A stretch of DNA of 64,000 bases. Origin: Rhabdophis nuchalis. Its lineage: Eukaryota; Chordata; Lepidosauria; Squamata; Natricidae. Location: positions 242,566,167 to 242,630,166 of the forward strand of contig CM077643.1 in NCBI GenBank assembly GCA_039707465.1, written 5' to 3'. Every line of letters begins with the position of its first letter. The first letter of the stretch is position 1. The notes beneath the pieces are model-generated. The model was not told the origin of the DNA. It did not search any database and saw only the letters and a program-made list of their open reading frames with translations. Made by a program: the position numbers and the translations under genes. Shown in pieces: positions 19,832 to 30,520 of this stretch.

Positions 19832-21219
19832 ATGTGAAATCTTCATTGGCTTATGGGAAGGAAGGTTACATTGGCTTTACCTTACAAATATTTGATCAAA
19901 AATTAGTTTCCCCTGGAGTAGACTTTGGAAGGGCAATTGATGGCATTCAAGCCACTTTTCTTGGGCTTTACACACACACACACACACACACACGGAGGGA
20001 GAGGGGGAGAGACAGATAGACAGACAGAGACAGAGAGAGACAGACAGAGAGAAAGGAGTAGATCACTGAAATTTCCCACTGTTTCCTACCATCCCTTTCA
20101 AATGAAAATAATGGGGGAGGATGGGAATCAACCCCAACAAAGTGGTGTAAAAAATACATGTAGCCTTTTTTGGGGGGAGGGGGTCAACAGCCCCCCAAAT
20201 AGTAGGCGAACCAGGACAAAACTAAACTTCTTTTTATTTCATTTTACATTTATATCAAAATACATTTACTTATAAAATTGCACTCCAGCCATCTATTTAA
20301 ATTCCCTTTCCCTCCTCTCACATTAAAAAGCTACCGTTTGGTTAGAAAGCTTGGAGGCAAATGCGGGGTGGAGAAGAGTCAACGTTTGATGGAATGGGGG
20401 TGGTGGTGGCTAGAAGGCAGCCATAAGGTCTGCCTTTATGAAAAAGTAAGATGAGGTCCATGGCCTGCCCTAACATTAGACAGAATGAGGCAATTTGCTT
20501 TAAGGAGCACAAGTCGGGAAGCTGTTCTGTTTGGGGCCAAGTGAAGTTTCAAAGCCATTCTCAAAGCAGTCTAGGGGCAACACATTCCAGGAATCCAAAT
20601 GAGAACTTCAACAAGCATGGATGATTGCAGCAAAGCTACTTCTGTTTGGATACGGCAGCACATGTTATATCGGCATAAACCTGAGCTGAATAATCTGCAG
20701 CCCTTATCTCCATCTGCTTAGCTGGCCTGCATTTTCCCTACTGGATGCCATTTTCCTTCCTGCCCAGCAACAGAACGCGGTGTGTAAATTACAGAGAAGA
20801 GAGGTGTAATTCTTCTCACCGGGTTACTCGACAGCTCCATATTGTTCGGCAATCTTGCACTAGGAATTAATGCAGAATGAGCAAAGGGGCTGAGCATTTC
20901 TACCGGTTCCTTCCTTCTGCACTACTCATCTAAGCTGTCGAAAGCCACTAACCAGCTGGGCAGGACTGAGTGGAAGAGTTGGAAGAGGGGGAAACAGCCA
21001 TGTTGTTAAGCTCATTGATACACCCCTGTTTGTGAGTGAACAGAGATATGAATAAGTGAGTCACACAGATGTGCAAAGGATGAATATATGTATGAAAATG
21101 AAGGGAGACAGAGGGAAGAATGCCACAGCAGAGAAATGATATTTTCTTGTCCTTGTTTGCCTTTGTCCTCGTTGACTGCTCCCATAATGGAAGTGATCAA
21201 AAGATTCTCTTTCCAAGAC
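19832..21219. other. unassigned sequence with a small (CA)n/(GACA)n tract
   Basis: A (CA)n run at about 19971-19994 passes into GAGAGACAGACAG units to about 20050. The remaining 1.2 kb shows no repeat or gene I can name. Reading frames over the tract are artefacts. Confidence 0.4.
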
Positions 21220-21227
21220 TATAAAAC

Positions 21228-21503
21228 CAGAGGTGGTATTCAGCAGGTTCTGACTAGTTCTGGAGAACCAGTAGAGGAAATTTTGAGTAGTTCAGAGAAC
21301 TGGTAAATACCACCTCTGACTGGCCCCGCCCCCATCTATTCTCTGCCTCCCGAGTCCCAGCTGATCGAGAGCAAATTGGGATTTTGCAGTATCCTTCCCC
21401 TGGAGTGGGGAGGGAATGGAGATTTTACAATATCCTTCCCCTGCCAGGCCCGCCAAGCCATGCCCACAGAACCCGTAGTAAACATTTTTGAATCCCACCA
21501 CTG
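21228..21503. mobile_element. hAT MITE (CAGNGGTGG family)
   Basis: The ends are CAGAGGTGGTATTCAGCAGG and TCCCACCACTG. The flanks TATAAAAC and CATAAAAG agree at 6 of 8 positions. It is the same family as 6994-9203 and 57430-57697 (shared GATTTTGCAGTATCCTTCCC and TCTATTCTCTGCCTCC), inserted in the opposite orientation. 276 bp, no coding capacity. Confidence 0.88.
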
Positions 21504-21695
21504 CATAAAAGGTATTCCAAGCCATCAGGGTTGTGTGTGCCAACAGCCCATGGACGAGGAATACAAACAACCATTCATATCCACAACAACACCCAGAAGG
21601 TACACTGTGTATTGCATTATCCTAAGCACATACATGAGAGGTATGTGTCTTCTGTCCAGTTGATATCTTTGCTGGGCAGCTGTGATCCTCTAAAG

Positions 21696-22218
21696 CAGGG
21701 GTCCCCAACCTCCGGGCCACGGACCGGTGCCAGTCTGTGGCTTGATAGGAACCGGGCTGCAGGGCCGGAGAGGAGGAGGGAGGAGGGGGCAGCCCCCTGG
21801 GCAGAGCGTGCACAGGATGCGGGAGAACACAGGTGCGGCCGTTCGCGCCATTGGAGGCCCTAGAGCAGGGGTTCCCAAACTTGGCAACTTTAAGACTTGT
21901 GGACTTCAACTCCCGGAATTCTCCAGCCAGCTATGCTGGCTTGAGAATTCCGGGAGTTGAAGTCCACAAGTCTTAAAGTTGTTACGTTTGGGAACCCCTG
22001 CCCTAAAGGGCCAACTCCCTCCCCACGTGCGCATGCGCAGGCGCAGCTGTTCGCGTCGTTGGAGGCCCTAGAGGACCAAGTGAGCCGACTCCCCCCTGCA
22101 TGCACATGCACCGCCTGTTCCCCCTCCTCCCTCCTGCTCCTCCTCTATGCCAGCCGGTCCGCAGAATTTTCTTTAAAATGAAACCGGTCCCTGGTGTAAA
22201 AAAGGTAGGGGACCCCTG
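21696..22218. mobile_element. non-autonomous hAT element (CAGGGGTCCCCAACC ends)
   Basis: The ends CAGGGGTCCCCAACCTCCGG and GGTAGGGGACCCCTG are inverted repeats. Perfect 8-bp duplications CTCTAAAG lie at 21688-21695 and 22219-22226. The interior is GC-rich (CGGACCGGTGCCAGTC). It carries a nested palindromic MITE at 21866-22000. The right-hand duplication also serves as the left flank of the next hAT element. Confidence 0.93.
21866..22000. mobile_element. palindromic hAT MITE, nested
   Basis: A 135-bp palindrome starts CAGGGGTTCCCAAACTTGG, with the core GGACTTCAACTCCCGGAATT. The flanks are CCCTAGAG (21858-21865) and CCCTAAAG (22001-22008), 7 of 8 matching. It lies inside the hAT element at 21696-22218, so it is the younger of the two. 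Confidence 0.93.
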
Positions 22219-22226
22219 CTCTAAAG

Positions 22227-22351
22227 CACAGGTGTCAAACTCACCGTGTCACATTGCCGTCATGTAATGTTTTGCAACATTTTTCCCCCATTCATGGATC
22301 TGGGGTGGGCGTGACGCATCCGGCCCATGGGCCAAGAGTTTGACACCCCTG
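22227..22351. mobile_element. short hAT MITE (TGTCAAACT ends), sharing a target site
   Basis: The ends CACAGGTGTCAAACT and AGTTTGACACCCCTG are inverted repeats with two mismatches. The flanks CTCTAAAG at 22219-22226 and 22352-22359 are perfect. The left flank is also the right-hand duplication of the element at 21696-22218. The core has GACGCATCCGGCCCATGG. It is related to 49076-49195, 57859-57936 and 62648-62786. Confidence 0.92.
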
Positions 22352-22705
22352 CTCTAAAGTATTGCCAAACTACAAGCCCCAGCAATATCAGTACACCTAA
22401 CGGGTAGAAATATTGGGAGCTGCAGTTCAGTAACATCTGGAGAGCCATATCTTCCTCACCCTTGCTATAGAGACACGGATGTAGCCAAGTGCTATGAAAC
22501 TCATCCTTCATTATGTTTAATCATTGTAATAACCATAATGATAGCACAATTGGAAGCTACATTATGCACTTTAATTAAAGTACAATCTAAAATTACATTA
22601 CCGTACTCTTATGCTGCAAGCAGAAAAAGGGAGAACTGGGATACACCAACACTTGAGGTTTAGTAACACTTATGCCACACAAACGCAAGAGACAGTAACC
22701 TAGAC

Positions 22706-22840
22706 CAGGGGTCTGCAAAGTTGGCTCTTTTAAGACTGGTGGACTTCAACTCCCAGAATTCCCCAGCCAGCTATGCTGGCTGGGGAATTCTGGGAGTTGA
22801 AGTCCACCAGTCTTAAAAGAGCCAACTTTGCAGACCCCTG
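22706..22840. mobile_element. palindromic hAT MITE
   Basis: A 135-bp near-perfect palindrome starts CAGGGGTCTGCAAAGTTGGC, with perfect 8-bp duplications ACCTAGAC at 22698-22705 and 22841-22848. The two arms are almost identical, so the copy is recent or maintained. Same family as 545-667 and 25285-25419. Confidence 0.95.
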
Positions 22841-22848
22841 ACCTAGAC

Positions 22849-23840
22849 TATGTGCAAGTTGCATATGGTCTGATTTTCCATCATGTTCAGCAAATCCATC
22901 CAAATCAAGGATACCGAAAGTCTTTAGTTTGGTTTCAATCTGAAACGCTGTCTAAATGTTAAGCCTACTCTGGTGAAAATAGTTCTCAACGATTACTCCC
23001 ACTCATGGTGACCTGAATGGAAGGCAGTGTTTAGAAGAAGCCAATTTCCTTCCAGTGTCCAAGATTAGCTGAAATGCCATATCACAAATTTTGTGGGTTT
23101 AGAGGAATTGTGCATGACTCATGCTTCCAATTCTTTTCCGAAAAAGGTTATTCGGGGGCCACATAACAAGCAGCTGTGCCACAAAGGCACACAAACACAG
23201 AGTCAGACCTTTCCCTTGTGGCAGCTCTGAGAGCCATTGTTAAGACAAGGGAAAATCAACTGATTGGGTCTCTCAGTCCAGCTGGATGAGGAAGAGCAAT
23301 CTACTTGACCTTGCCCCCCACCACCACCACGGGAAATATTATTTGCAGAAGCACAATGTCAAATGACAGGTCAACAAATAGGAATGTGCCTCTGCAGTTC
23401 TGCATCTGTCCTTTGCTCCTTTTCTTATTTCCAAAAGAGAGACTTTTTCCTAGCGGCAGAGAGAGAAGACGTGGAGGTCCATTTTTGCAACCCAGGAAGC
23501 GCTTTGCATTGGGGCCGACTGCTCAAAGAAAATGCTTGCTTTAAAGCAGCGACAGAGTTCAAATGGAGAATATGTAAGAGCTGAAAAGCGTACAGTTTCC
23601 TGGAGAGAAAGCTGACTTCTTCTCCTAAACAGATTGGTTCAGCAAATTAGTTCCCTCGCTGGACTCCTGTGCCGGGTGCTTCTGTGTCCTTTACAGCCCA
23701 TGACCTGAGAGATGAGAACAGGACACCTTGTCCAAGATTGCCCAACTCAAGGTGGGAATTCCTGGATCCAGGATCATGAGAAGGAGCAATAGGGCCCGCT
23801 GAATGAGCTTTGCTTGTTCCTTCTGGAACACCAGATGTTT
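22849..23840. other. unassigned sequence
   Basis: About 1 kb without recognised repeats. Overlapping open frames at 23305-23584 (about 75 codons) show no known domain. A CACCACCAC run lies near 23320. Possibly single-copy DNA. Confidence 0.35.
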
Positions 23841-23842
23841 AA

Positions 23843-24197
23843 AGGTAAAGGTTCACCTTGCACATATGTGCTACTCGTTCCCGACTCTAGCGGGCGGTGC
23901 TCATCTCTGTTTCAAAGCCGAAGAGCCAGCGCTGTCTGAAGGCGTCACCGTGGGTTATGTGGCCGGCATGACTAAACGCCAAAGACGCAGAGAACGCTGT
24001 CACCTTCCCATCAAAGGTGGTCCCTATTTTTCTGCTTGCATTTTTTTTACATGCTTTTAAACTGCTAGGTTGACAGAAGCTGGGACAAGTAACAGGAGCT
24101 CACTCTGTTATGCAGCGCTAGGGATTCGAACTGCCGAACTGCCGACCTTTCTGATCGACAAGCTCAGTGTCTTAGCCACTGAGCCACTGCGTTTTTA
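23843..24197 (-). mobile_element. tRNA-headed SINE (GGTGGCTCAGTGGCTAAGA type)
   Basis: On the minus strand the head reads CAGTGGCTCAGTGGCTAAGA, followed by GTCGATCAGAAAGGTCGGC (near the B-box) and CGAATCCCTAGCGC. The body has GGACCACCTTTGATGGG, CGGCCACATAACCCACGG and GAGTCGGGAACGAGTAGCAC, and it ends in TTTACC repeats. The plus-strand sister is at 51086-51424. About 355 bp, nearly full length. Confidence 0.88.
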
Positions 24198-24296
24198 GGT
24201 AGATCTAATAGACCGACCCACCAGCAAAGCATGCCATTTTTCCCCCCTTCATCTCTTATACCAGAAGAGAGGAAAAGAGATGCTGCATGCAAGCTG

Positions 24297-24372
24297 GGTA
24301 AATAAATAAATAAATAAATTTATAACCCGCTCTCTCTCCCCGAAGGGACTCGAGGCGGAGGTAAGGCGGAGT
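24297..24372 (-). mobile_element. L2-like LINE 3' tail only
   Basis: (AAAT)n units followed by TTTATAACCCGC and CCGAAGGGACTCGAGGCGG match in reverse the extreme 3' end of the L2 copies (GAGTCCCTTTGGGGAGAG). A very short, extremely 5'-truncated insertion. Confidence 0.7.
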
Positions 24373-25276
24373 AAGAAATGTATGAAAATGTAGGTGCATT
24401 TTAAAAAGAAACACTGACCGATGAGCAAACTGGCTGAAACAGAGTTACAAGCCTATAGATGTAGAACAGTCATAGACTGAAATAGCATTCATCCCATTGT
24501 CGTCCCGTCCTCTCCTCCACACACACACACAATCACACACCCTCTGGCTCCAAAACATAACCAGGGAAGTTCCCTTTGATGCTTATTGTATCCGTCAGAA
24601 TCCTCAACTTGTTTGATCCTTGATCTTCCCAATCCTAGGGTCTTACAAAAAGATTTTCATCCTTAGATAGCGCTCCTCCCCACTCCTTCCGTCTCATACA
24701 CATGCCTTTTCAAATCCCAGCTCATCGATCCTAGCGATTTTTGTTATTTCTTCCTTTTCCCTGGACTAGTTTACAGCTTCAGATTCTGAAAACCCTTCAA
24801 GCCATGAAATGTTTGGCTTTCCCAAATATTTGTTAAAGGGAACATTCGATTGAGGGTTTTTTTTAATTCTAAATTACTGGGGGGAGGACGACATTCAGCA
24901 ATGCCCACATTACTAATCCTATATCACTGAAATGTCTTAGCCATTTCCTTTCTGATCTGAAAGAGGTTCCTCTTTTTATATTTTAGTTCCAGGACACTTG
25001 AGAATTCATTTCAATTTTTTTTCTCCCCTGTGGCATTTTGAACTTTCTTCTTATCGGTGCTGCTGTTTCATTACACAGTTCTCCTATCTTTCTGCTAATG
25101 CTTCCGGAACTGAAAAAGCCCAGTGGGAGGAGTTGGCTGGTAATGTCTGTCAGAGAGAAGCATTTGCGCATTCCTAAGAGCAGGAATCTAACTTGAATGA
25201 AAATTACTCAAGCAGCTTTTATGATTAAAGCAAAGAGGCTTTAAAAAAAAAAAAAAGGAAATGCATGAAATGGATA
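24373..25276. other. unassigned sequence
   Basis: No identifiable repeat except a short (CA)n at 24520-24532 and a poly-A at 25242-25256. No gene-like frame. Confidence 0.35.
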
Positions 25277-25284
25277 AGGTAGGC

Positions 25285-25419
25285 CAGGGGTCTGCAAAGT
25301 CGGCTCTTTTAAGACTGGTGGACTTCAACTCCCAGAATTCCCTAGCCAGCTATGATGGCTGGGGAACTCTGGGAGTTGAAGTCCACCAGTCTTAAAAGAG
25401 CCGACTTTGCAGACCACTG
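25285..25419. mobile_element. palindromic hAT MITE
   Basis: A 135-bp palindrome starts CAGGGGTCTGCAAAGTCGGC. Perfect 8-bp duplications AGGTAGGC lie at 25277-25284 and 25420-25427. Arms match those of 22706-22840 with few changes. Confidence 0.95.
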
Positions 25420-25458
25420 AGGTAGGCCAAGCCTAACACCTGGTTGACTGCGTCCTAT

Positions 25459-26060
25459 TGTTGGAAGAAATGTCCTTCTGGGTTCAGTTCCAAGTGGGGG
25501 GAAAGACACTGGAAACATGGAGGCTGCTTGGAAAGATGGTTTAATGGTGGACAGGATCACATGGCTTGAGCTCCTGAACAGAAAAGGGGGATCACATGCT
25601 TCCAGATGTTGGGTGAAGAAGAAAAGAAACCGAGATGCTGAAAGTCCCTGGTTTTATGCCCTCTCTGGCCTTTGAACCTGAGCTTGTATTCTGATTGGTT
25701 GTCAGACTGCCATGGGGCCATGCAGGGTCAACTGTGTAGGCTGTGCTTTGAGTCCAAGTTTGGCTGAGCATTGCTTCTTCCCAGGCGCCCTGTGGTGAAG
25801 ATGAGTAAAGGGCTAATACTATCATGCCTTAATCCCATCACCCTGGAGCCGAATGGGGAGATCTTTGTTATGTAGAATAGATTGGCTCAGGCATTTTAAT
25901 GGCCCATTGACAAAGATGGGGGCTATTAAGAGTGAGTCTGTTTCCTAACTAAAAACATGTTTCTCCATTTCTCATCCAGAGAAATATAATCTCCTGCCTT
26001 TTCAATATTTCCCAGGATATTTCATTTTTTTAGGAGAGGGGTGGGTTTTAACTTCCTACA
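25459..26060 (-). mobile_element. solo LTR of an endogenous-retrovirus-like element
   Basis: The sequence starts TGTTGGAAG and ends CTTCCTACA, a short terminal inverted repeat with TG/CA ends. The 4-bp duplications CTAT lie at 25455-25458 and 26061-26064. Read on the minus strand it has a CCAAT-type block (CAACCAATCAG, reverse of 25692-25702) and an A/T-rich TATA-like GGCATAAAACC (25649-25659), consistent with a U3 promoter. No gag, pol or env flanks it, so it is a solo LTR left by recombination. Length is 602 bp. Sister copies lie at 35103, 40284 and 41955. A 4-bp duplication fits gammaretrovirus-like ERVs, but the class cannot be settled without an internal region. Confidence 0.85.
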
Positions 26061-26064
26061 CTAT

Positions 26065-26945
26065 GAGAAAGAGAGTCAGAGAACAAGCATTCAAAGTATG
26101 TGTGCCTAAGAACTGAGGTGTGCCTAAGAAATGAGGAGGTGATAAGCAGCCTGGGAAAGCAAAGGGAAATCATCAAAACCATAAAAAAGCGAAAGTTAGA
26201 ATATTTTGGACACCCAGAAAAATACGACATACTTCACTTAATCCTCCAAGGAATGACTGAAGGCAAATGAGGTCCAGGCAGAAAAAGAACATCGTGGCTT
26301 CAAAGTCTAAGGGACTGATTTGGACAAAACGCAACAGCACTTTTTCATGTGGCTTATAAAAATAGGATCGCCAACATGATCGCCAACATCCAATGACGAA
26401 TATGGCACAAGAAGAAGTGCCTAAGAACATGCTGGGATGGGGAACAGGTGTGTAGTTTTCCTTGGGGTCCATGATTCTCTTTGTTTCCCCTCCTTTCCCG
26501 GCAGAGTGGTAGGCAGTTCCAGAGATCAGCCAAGAAAAGGAAGAAGAGATTTCTGACATTCCTTGCCAGCTTCCCACAAGCAATATCAATGGGGAAGCCA
26601 GCAGGAAGTTGGAATTCACTTCCTCTCCCACTATTTTTTGCCCACCTGTGGTCACCTTTGTTCTCTGGTTTAGGTAAAGAAATAATTCTGAAAGGATTAA
26701 TCAACAGGCTGTGTGTTGTCTTAACACATTTCCTATGGGACTTGTGGAGACTGTCTTGTGACTTCACATACAGTATCACAAAGAACTCACATCAGTCTTG
26801 AAAGCCTGTATTTTCCTTCTCTAGACATTGTCAGTCTACAAATATGCCATCCATTTCTTTCTGTTAGCTGAACTGGCTATTCTCTATTGCTATAACAGTA
26901 TCTGTTCTGTTCTTACCCAGATGCTTTCTATATGACCTTTTTTTT
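26065..26945. other. unassigned sequence
   Basis: Overlapping 140- and 160-codon open frames on the minus strand (26173-26779) have no recognisable domain. Their overlap with a 106-codon frame on the other strand suggests chance. No repeat recognised. Confidence 0.35.
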
Positions 26946-26949
26946 TTTA

Positions 26950-27060
26950 CAGATTAACGGAAGGGACCTTATAGGTCATCTAGTCCAACCCCCCACCCAA
27001 GCAGGAGACCCTAAACCATCACTGACAAATGGCATCCAAGTCTCTTCTTGAAACTCATCT
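26950..27060 (-). mobile_element. CR1 LINE 3' end, short
   Basis: The reverse complement reads the CR1 3' signature GGTTGGACTAGATGACC and AAGGTCCCTTCC, preceded by CTTGGGTGGGGGG and the RT-end region. About 110 bases, with a T-rich run at 26940-26948. Confidence 0.7.
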
Positions 27061-27887
27061 TAAAACTAAAATAAAAAAACCTCTATGGTCTCATGCTAAC
27101 TTGCAATCCATTGGAATAAACAGAACTACACAAAACTCGTAGGAATTTTTTAAAAACCCACTTATTCTATGTTCAGATTCATTAATTTCCATTAAAAAGT
27201 GTGTATAATACATGCATGCCCGCATACACTATATAAGCGCACTTAATACTAATCCTCCATTTTTGAGTTTTGGTTCTTTTTGAACAATTTATATCCTTTC
27301 ATTTCTTTTTTTACAGTCTTAAATATTATCCCACCAAATCTCAGCACTATTCATCAAATCTTATTGAAGTGTTCAGTCAGAGGAGTTCAACCTATTTATT
27401 TCCCTTCTATGAATCAGTAAATACAGGCATGAAAGCTGCAGACCCCACAGTTTCTATATATTTTTTTCCTGTTGAATTTATCTAAAAATTGCTCCTGACA
27501 CACTTACTTCTATATTTTCCTACTATGCTCATTATGCTAGCAATTTCCTTTAATGTAATGCATATTTTTCCCTCAATGTATTCTGAATGGGGAAATATAT
27601 CACAAAACTATGGGAATTACCAACACCAAAGTGCAACCTTGTTCCAGTTAGTGTACAGATCCAAGTAATGCAACTAGTTAAATTCTCATTAAAGCAAGAT
27701 TCAGTTTTTCAATACCTCATGGGAGCAATTCTAAAATTATAGAATGAACCATTTCACTTTCTGGTTGCAATCACATTCATTAAAGCTTCCCTAGCAGGTG
27801 GCAGTACCTGTCTGACCTCATCTTAGCTTAAAAACTAATCAAGGTTGGATTTGGTTAGCGCTGGAATAGAAGACTATCAGGCCTGTA
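27061..27887. other. unassigned AT-rich sequence
   Basis: No identifiable repeat or gene. It contains several poly-T stretches. Confidence 0.35.
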
Positions 27888-27895
27888 GGCTAGAC

Positions 27896-28124
27896 CAAGG
27901 GTGGGTTCTGGCTTCTTCTATTTCTGGTTCACTCAGGGACACACTTTGGGCGCGCGAGCGCATGGTGCATGTGTAGTCGGTTTAAAAAAATGCTTCTGCA
28001 CATGCGCAGAAGCAAAAAAAACAAGATGGCAGCGCCTACAGCACCGCTGATTGAACCTGTTAGGGGACGTTGCTGGCTGAGTTACTTGGCCAAACTGGTC
28101 CGAATTTGTAGGAACCCACCTCTG
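27896..28124. mobile_element. short non-autonomous hAT element
   Basis: The ends CAAGGGTGGGTTCTGG and GGAACCCACCTCTG are inverted repeats. The flanks GGCTAGAC (27888-27895) and GGCTAAAC (28125-28132) match at 7 of 8. The CTTCTGCACATGCGCAGAAG palindrome in the core is shared in form with 10683-10903. Confidence 0.85.
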
Positions 28125-28132
28125 GGCTAAAC

Positions 28133-28522
28133 CCAGAGTTGAAAATCATCCCAAGAGAAAGCAAGTGACTAACAACTTCTGTATTTTTTCTAGCAAATAT
28201 AGGCACAAACATGAAATCACGAGGAATCCAACTCAACGTGAGGAGACCTTACGTTATAGAAATCAACATATAGATATTTACTGACATAAATGCTTGGCAA
28301 ACTGGCCTTTTTATGGAATTGTATGAACAAAAGAGAGAGGGAGAAGATTACTTTTTCACTTTGGTGAGCATTGAGACAAAATGACAGGAAATACTCCAAG
28401 TGATATTTGAAGAATAGAGACAGAAACTAGCAGTTAGGGTGTCAACAGGGATATCTGCTTCTGTGGATAAGCTATGTACTTGCTGTGATGAAGGTACTTC
28501 TTTTCTCTTTTTCTTCCTTCTT
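28133..28522. other. unassigned sequence
   Basis: No recognisable element or gene. Confidence 0.35.
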
Positions 28523-28524
28523 AT

Positions 28525-28722
28525 TTTATTTCATTTATTTTTATTTTAATCACATTTATATCCCGTCCTTCTCCACAAAGGACCCAGGGCGGCGCACAGG
28601 AATTTAAAAAACATACAAAGCAATAAATACAGAATTTTAAAAAATATTAAATTATAATCCTATGCTAAACTCCAAATTAAAATCCCCAATTTAAAACTAT
28701 CTAAAATAGTCCCAACGGGAGG
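28525..28722 (-). mobile_element. L2-like LINE 3' UTR
   Basis: (TTTAT)n, then ACATTTATATCCCGTCCTTC and GGACCCAGGGCGGCGCACAG, match in reverse the 3' UTR of the L2 copy at 35842-38178. It stops near 28722, so no coding part remains. Confidence 0.85.
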
Positions 28723-28894
28723 TTAGGCTTCTTCCTCTCTTTTTCCTTTTGCACTTCTCTATTTTTCTTTTCCAAGTTTAGATTGTCTTGTCTTTTACTA
28801 TTGTAAAAAAAATATTTAAAAAGAGGGAGAGAAATAGTAAAAAAGAGTAAAAAAATAATCAAATGCTTAAAATGGTTTTTAGAACAATAGTTTA

Positions 28895-28960
28895 ATTTCA
28901 TTGTAATTTTATTACAATATTATTACAATGACAATAAAGATTATTATTATTATTATTAAA
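28895..28960 (+). mobile_element. LINE 3' tail (AATGACAATAAAGATTATT type)
   Basis: TTTCATTGTAATTTTATTAC, a partial repeat of it, then AATGACAATAAAGATTATT and (ATT)n. The same terminal block follows the Rex1-like endonuclease relic at 45790-46400 and lies reversed at 34640-34722. Only the tail is present. Confidence 0.65.
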
Positions 28961-29160
28961 AATGGTTTTAGAACAATAGTTCTAAAATAGTTAAATAATG
29001 CTCCTTTATTTTTCCTCACTACAAATATGTCTGATAATTGTAATTTAAAAAAGATGAGAAGCATATAAGGACTCCTTGCAACACGATATTTTAATCTGTC
29101 CCGGAAGGAGGTGGGAGATTGGGAGATTGCTGCCATTTTCAACAAAAATAAAGATTTAAA

Positions 29161-29388
29161 TGAGCCGTAGTGGCACAATGGTTAGAGTGCAGTACTGCAG
29201 GCTACTTCTGCTGCCTCAATTTGGCAGATCAAATCTCACCAGGCTCAAGGTTGACGCAGCCTTCCATCTGGTGGGTAAAATGCGGACCTAAGTTTGTTGG
29301 GGACAATTGGCTGACTCTGTAAACCTTGACTTAGAGTGAGCTGTAAAGCACTGTGGTATATAAGTGCTATAAGTGCTATTGCTATTTA
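29161..29388 (+). mobile_element. Sauria-type SINE
   Basis: Head GAGCCGTAGTGGCACAATGG, then GCAGTACTGCAGGCTACTTC, CAAATCTCACCAGGCTCAAG and a tail with GGTATATAAGTGCTATAAGT and GCTATTGCTATT. A nearly complete but diverged copy, with the tail unit duplicated once. Confidence 0.88.
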
Positions 29389-30206
29389 ATGCCCGATATG
29401 CTTATGTCAGTTGTTTGTTTGTTTTTAATCTAGGAAAAAAAGTCTAGAAAATATATTTCCTCCCCCATATCTTCTGCATTTTCAAGTAATTTTACCTCTC
29501 CCTTCTGACCAGGAACAATTTCCACCTCAGTCATTTCTCTCCCACCATTTACTTTTTCTATTAGCACTTTATTTTTTGAATCCCTTACAGATGCACCATC
29601 TCCCTCTCTCTCTTTATGATGTGACCTTCTGTCTAGACTTTCAACACGGCAGAGCAGGGAGGCCTCTATTATTGCACTTGGGGAAGAAAAAGCAAGGTGC
29701 ATTTCTCCTTATGTTCAGTTTCCATGTAGTTGACCCTTTCAATCCCCCTCCCTATGACCCTCAAAAGAGCAATGCTCATCCAGCAGATGCTCTGCTTCGG
29801 TTCTTCCCTTTGCAAAACCTTGCTGGTTGCGCAACCATGGCAGCCTCGATCGCGCTCTGCTTGGAGACGATGTCTAACCTCGTTTGATTCCCGTGTTTCT
29901 TCATTTCGCATTATTTCAAATTTGAAAGAGGCCCAAAGGAGGTGTGGGAGGAGAGACAGACACACCAGCTGCAGGAGCCCAAACAGAGTTTCAGGATGAG
30001 ATTGTCCCCATTCTTACTGCATCACCCAGAGGCTGCCAGATGTTCTCCCGGCTGGATGGTGATTTGTTGAAAGGAGGAAGCCCTACAGTGAGATAGGGAA
30101 ATACAAATTGCCTTGCACCAGTGCGTGATACATTCGCTAGCTTAAGACAAAGCTGTTCAGCAGTCAGTAGGAGCAGACACAACTGAGGCAGACAAAGGCA
30201 GGCAAG
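29389..30206. other. unassigned sequence
   Basis: Overlapping 90-100-codon open frames on both strands (29430-29999) show no recognised domain. Polypyrimidine stretches occur near 29590-29620. I cannot support a gene here. Confidence 0.4.
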
Positions 30207-30437
30207 ACAGAGCAATAGCAACAGCACTTAGACTTATATACCGCTTCACAGCTCTTTACAGCCCTCTCTAAGTGGTTTACAGTGTCAGCCTATTGCCCCC
30301 AACAATCTGGGTCCTTGATTTACCGACCTCTGAAGGATGGAAGGCTGAGTCAACCTTGAACTGGTGAGAATCAAACTACTGGCAATTGGCAGAATTAGCC
30401 TGCAATACTGCATTCTAACCACTGAGCCACCAGGGCC
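30207..30437 (-). mobile_element. Sauria-type SINE next to TAA repeats
   Basis: AGCAATAGCAACAGCACTTA is the tail in reverse, followed by CCCCCAACAATCTGGGTCC and a head with CTAACCACTGAGCCACC. The (TTA)n tract that belongs to the R4/Dong-like insertion starts right at its head end. Confidence 0.9.
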
Positions 30438-30439
30438 AA

Positions 30440-30517
<78 letters not shown>

Positions 30518-30520
30518 CTT
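30438..30520. repeat. (ATT)n microsatellite
   Basis: About 26 uninterrupted ATT units. It forms the 3' flank of the minus-strand R4/Dong-like fragment. Asparagine- and leucine-repeat frames here are artefacts. Confidence 0.97.

Noticed and set aside
18937..19832. Several 100-199-codon open frames on both strands
   Set aside because: They lie in the GC-rich inverted repeat of a foldback transposon, mirror each other and have low-complexity Ala/Arg/Pro composition.
26173..26779. 160- and 141-codon frames on the minus strand
   Set aside because: No known domain; overlapping frames in two phases and on the other strand suggest chance openness.
29430..29999. Possible host exon: overlapping 90-100-codon frames on both strands
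   Set aside because: No recognisable domain, no convincing splice signals, and both strands are equally open. Conservation with another reptile would be needed.
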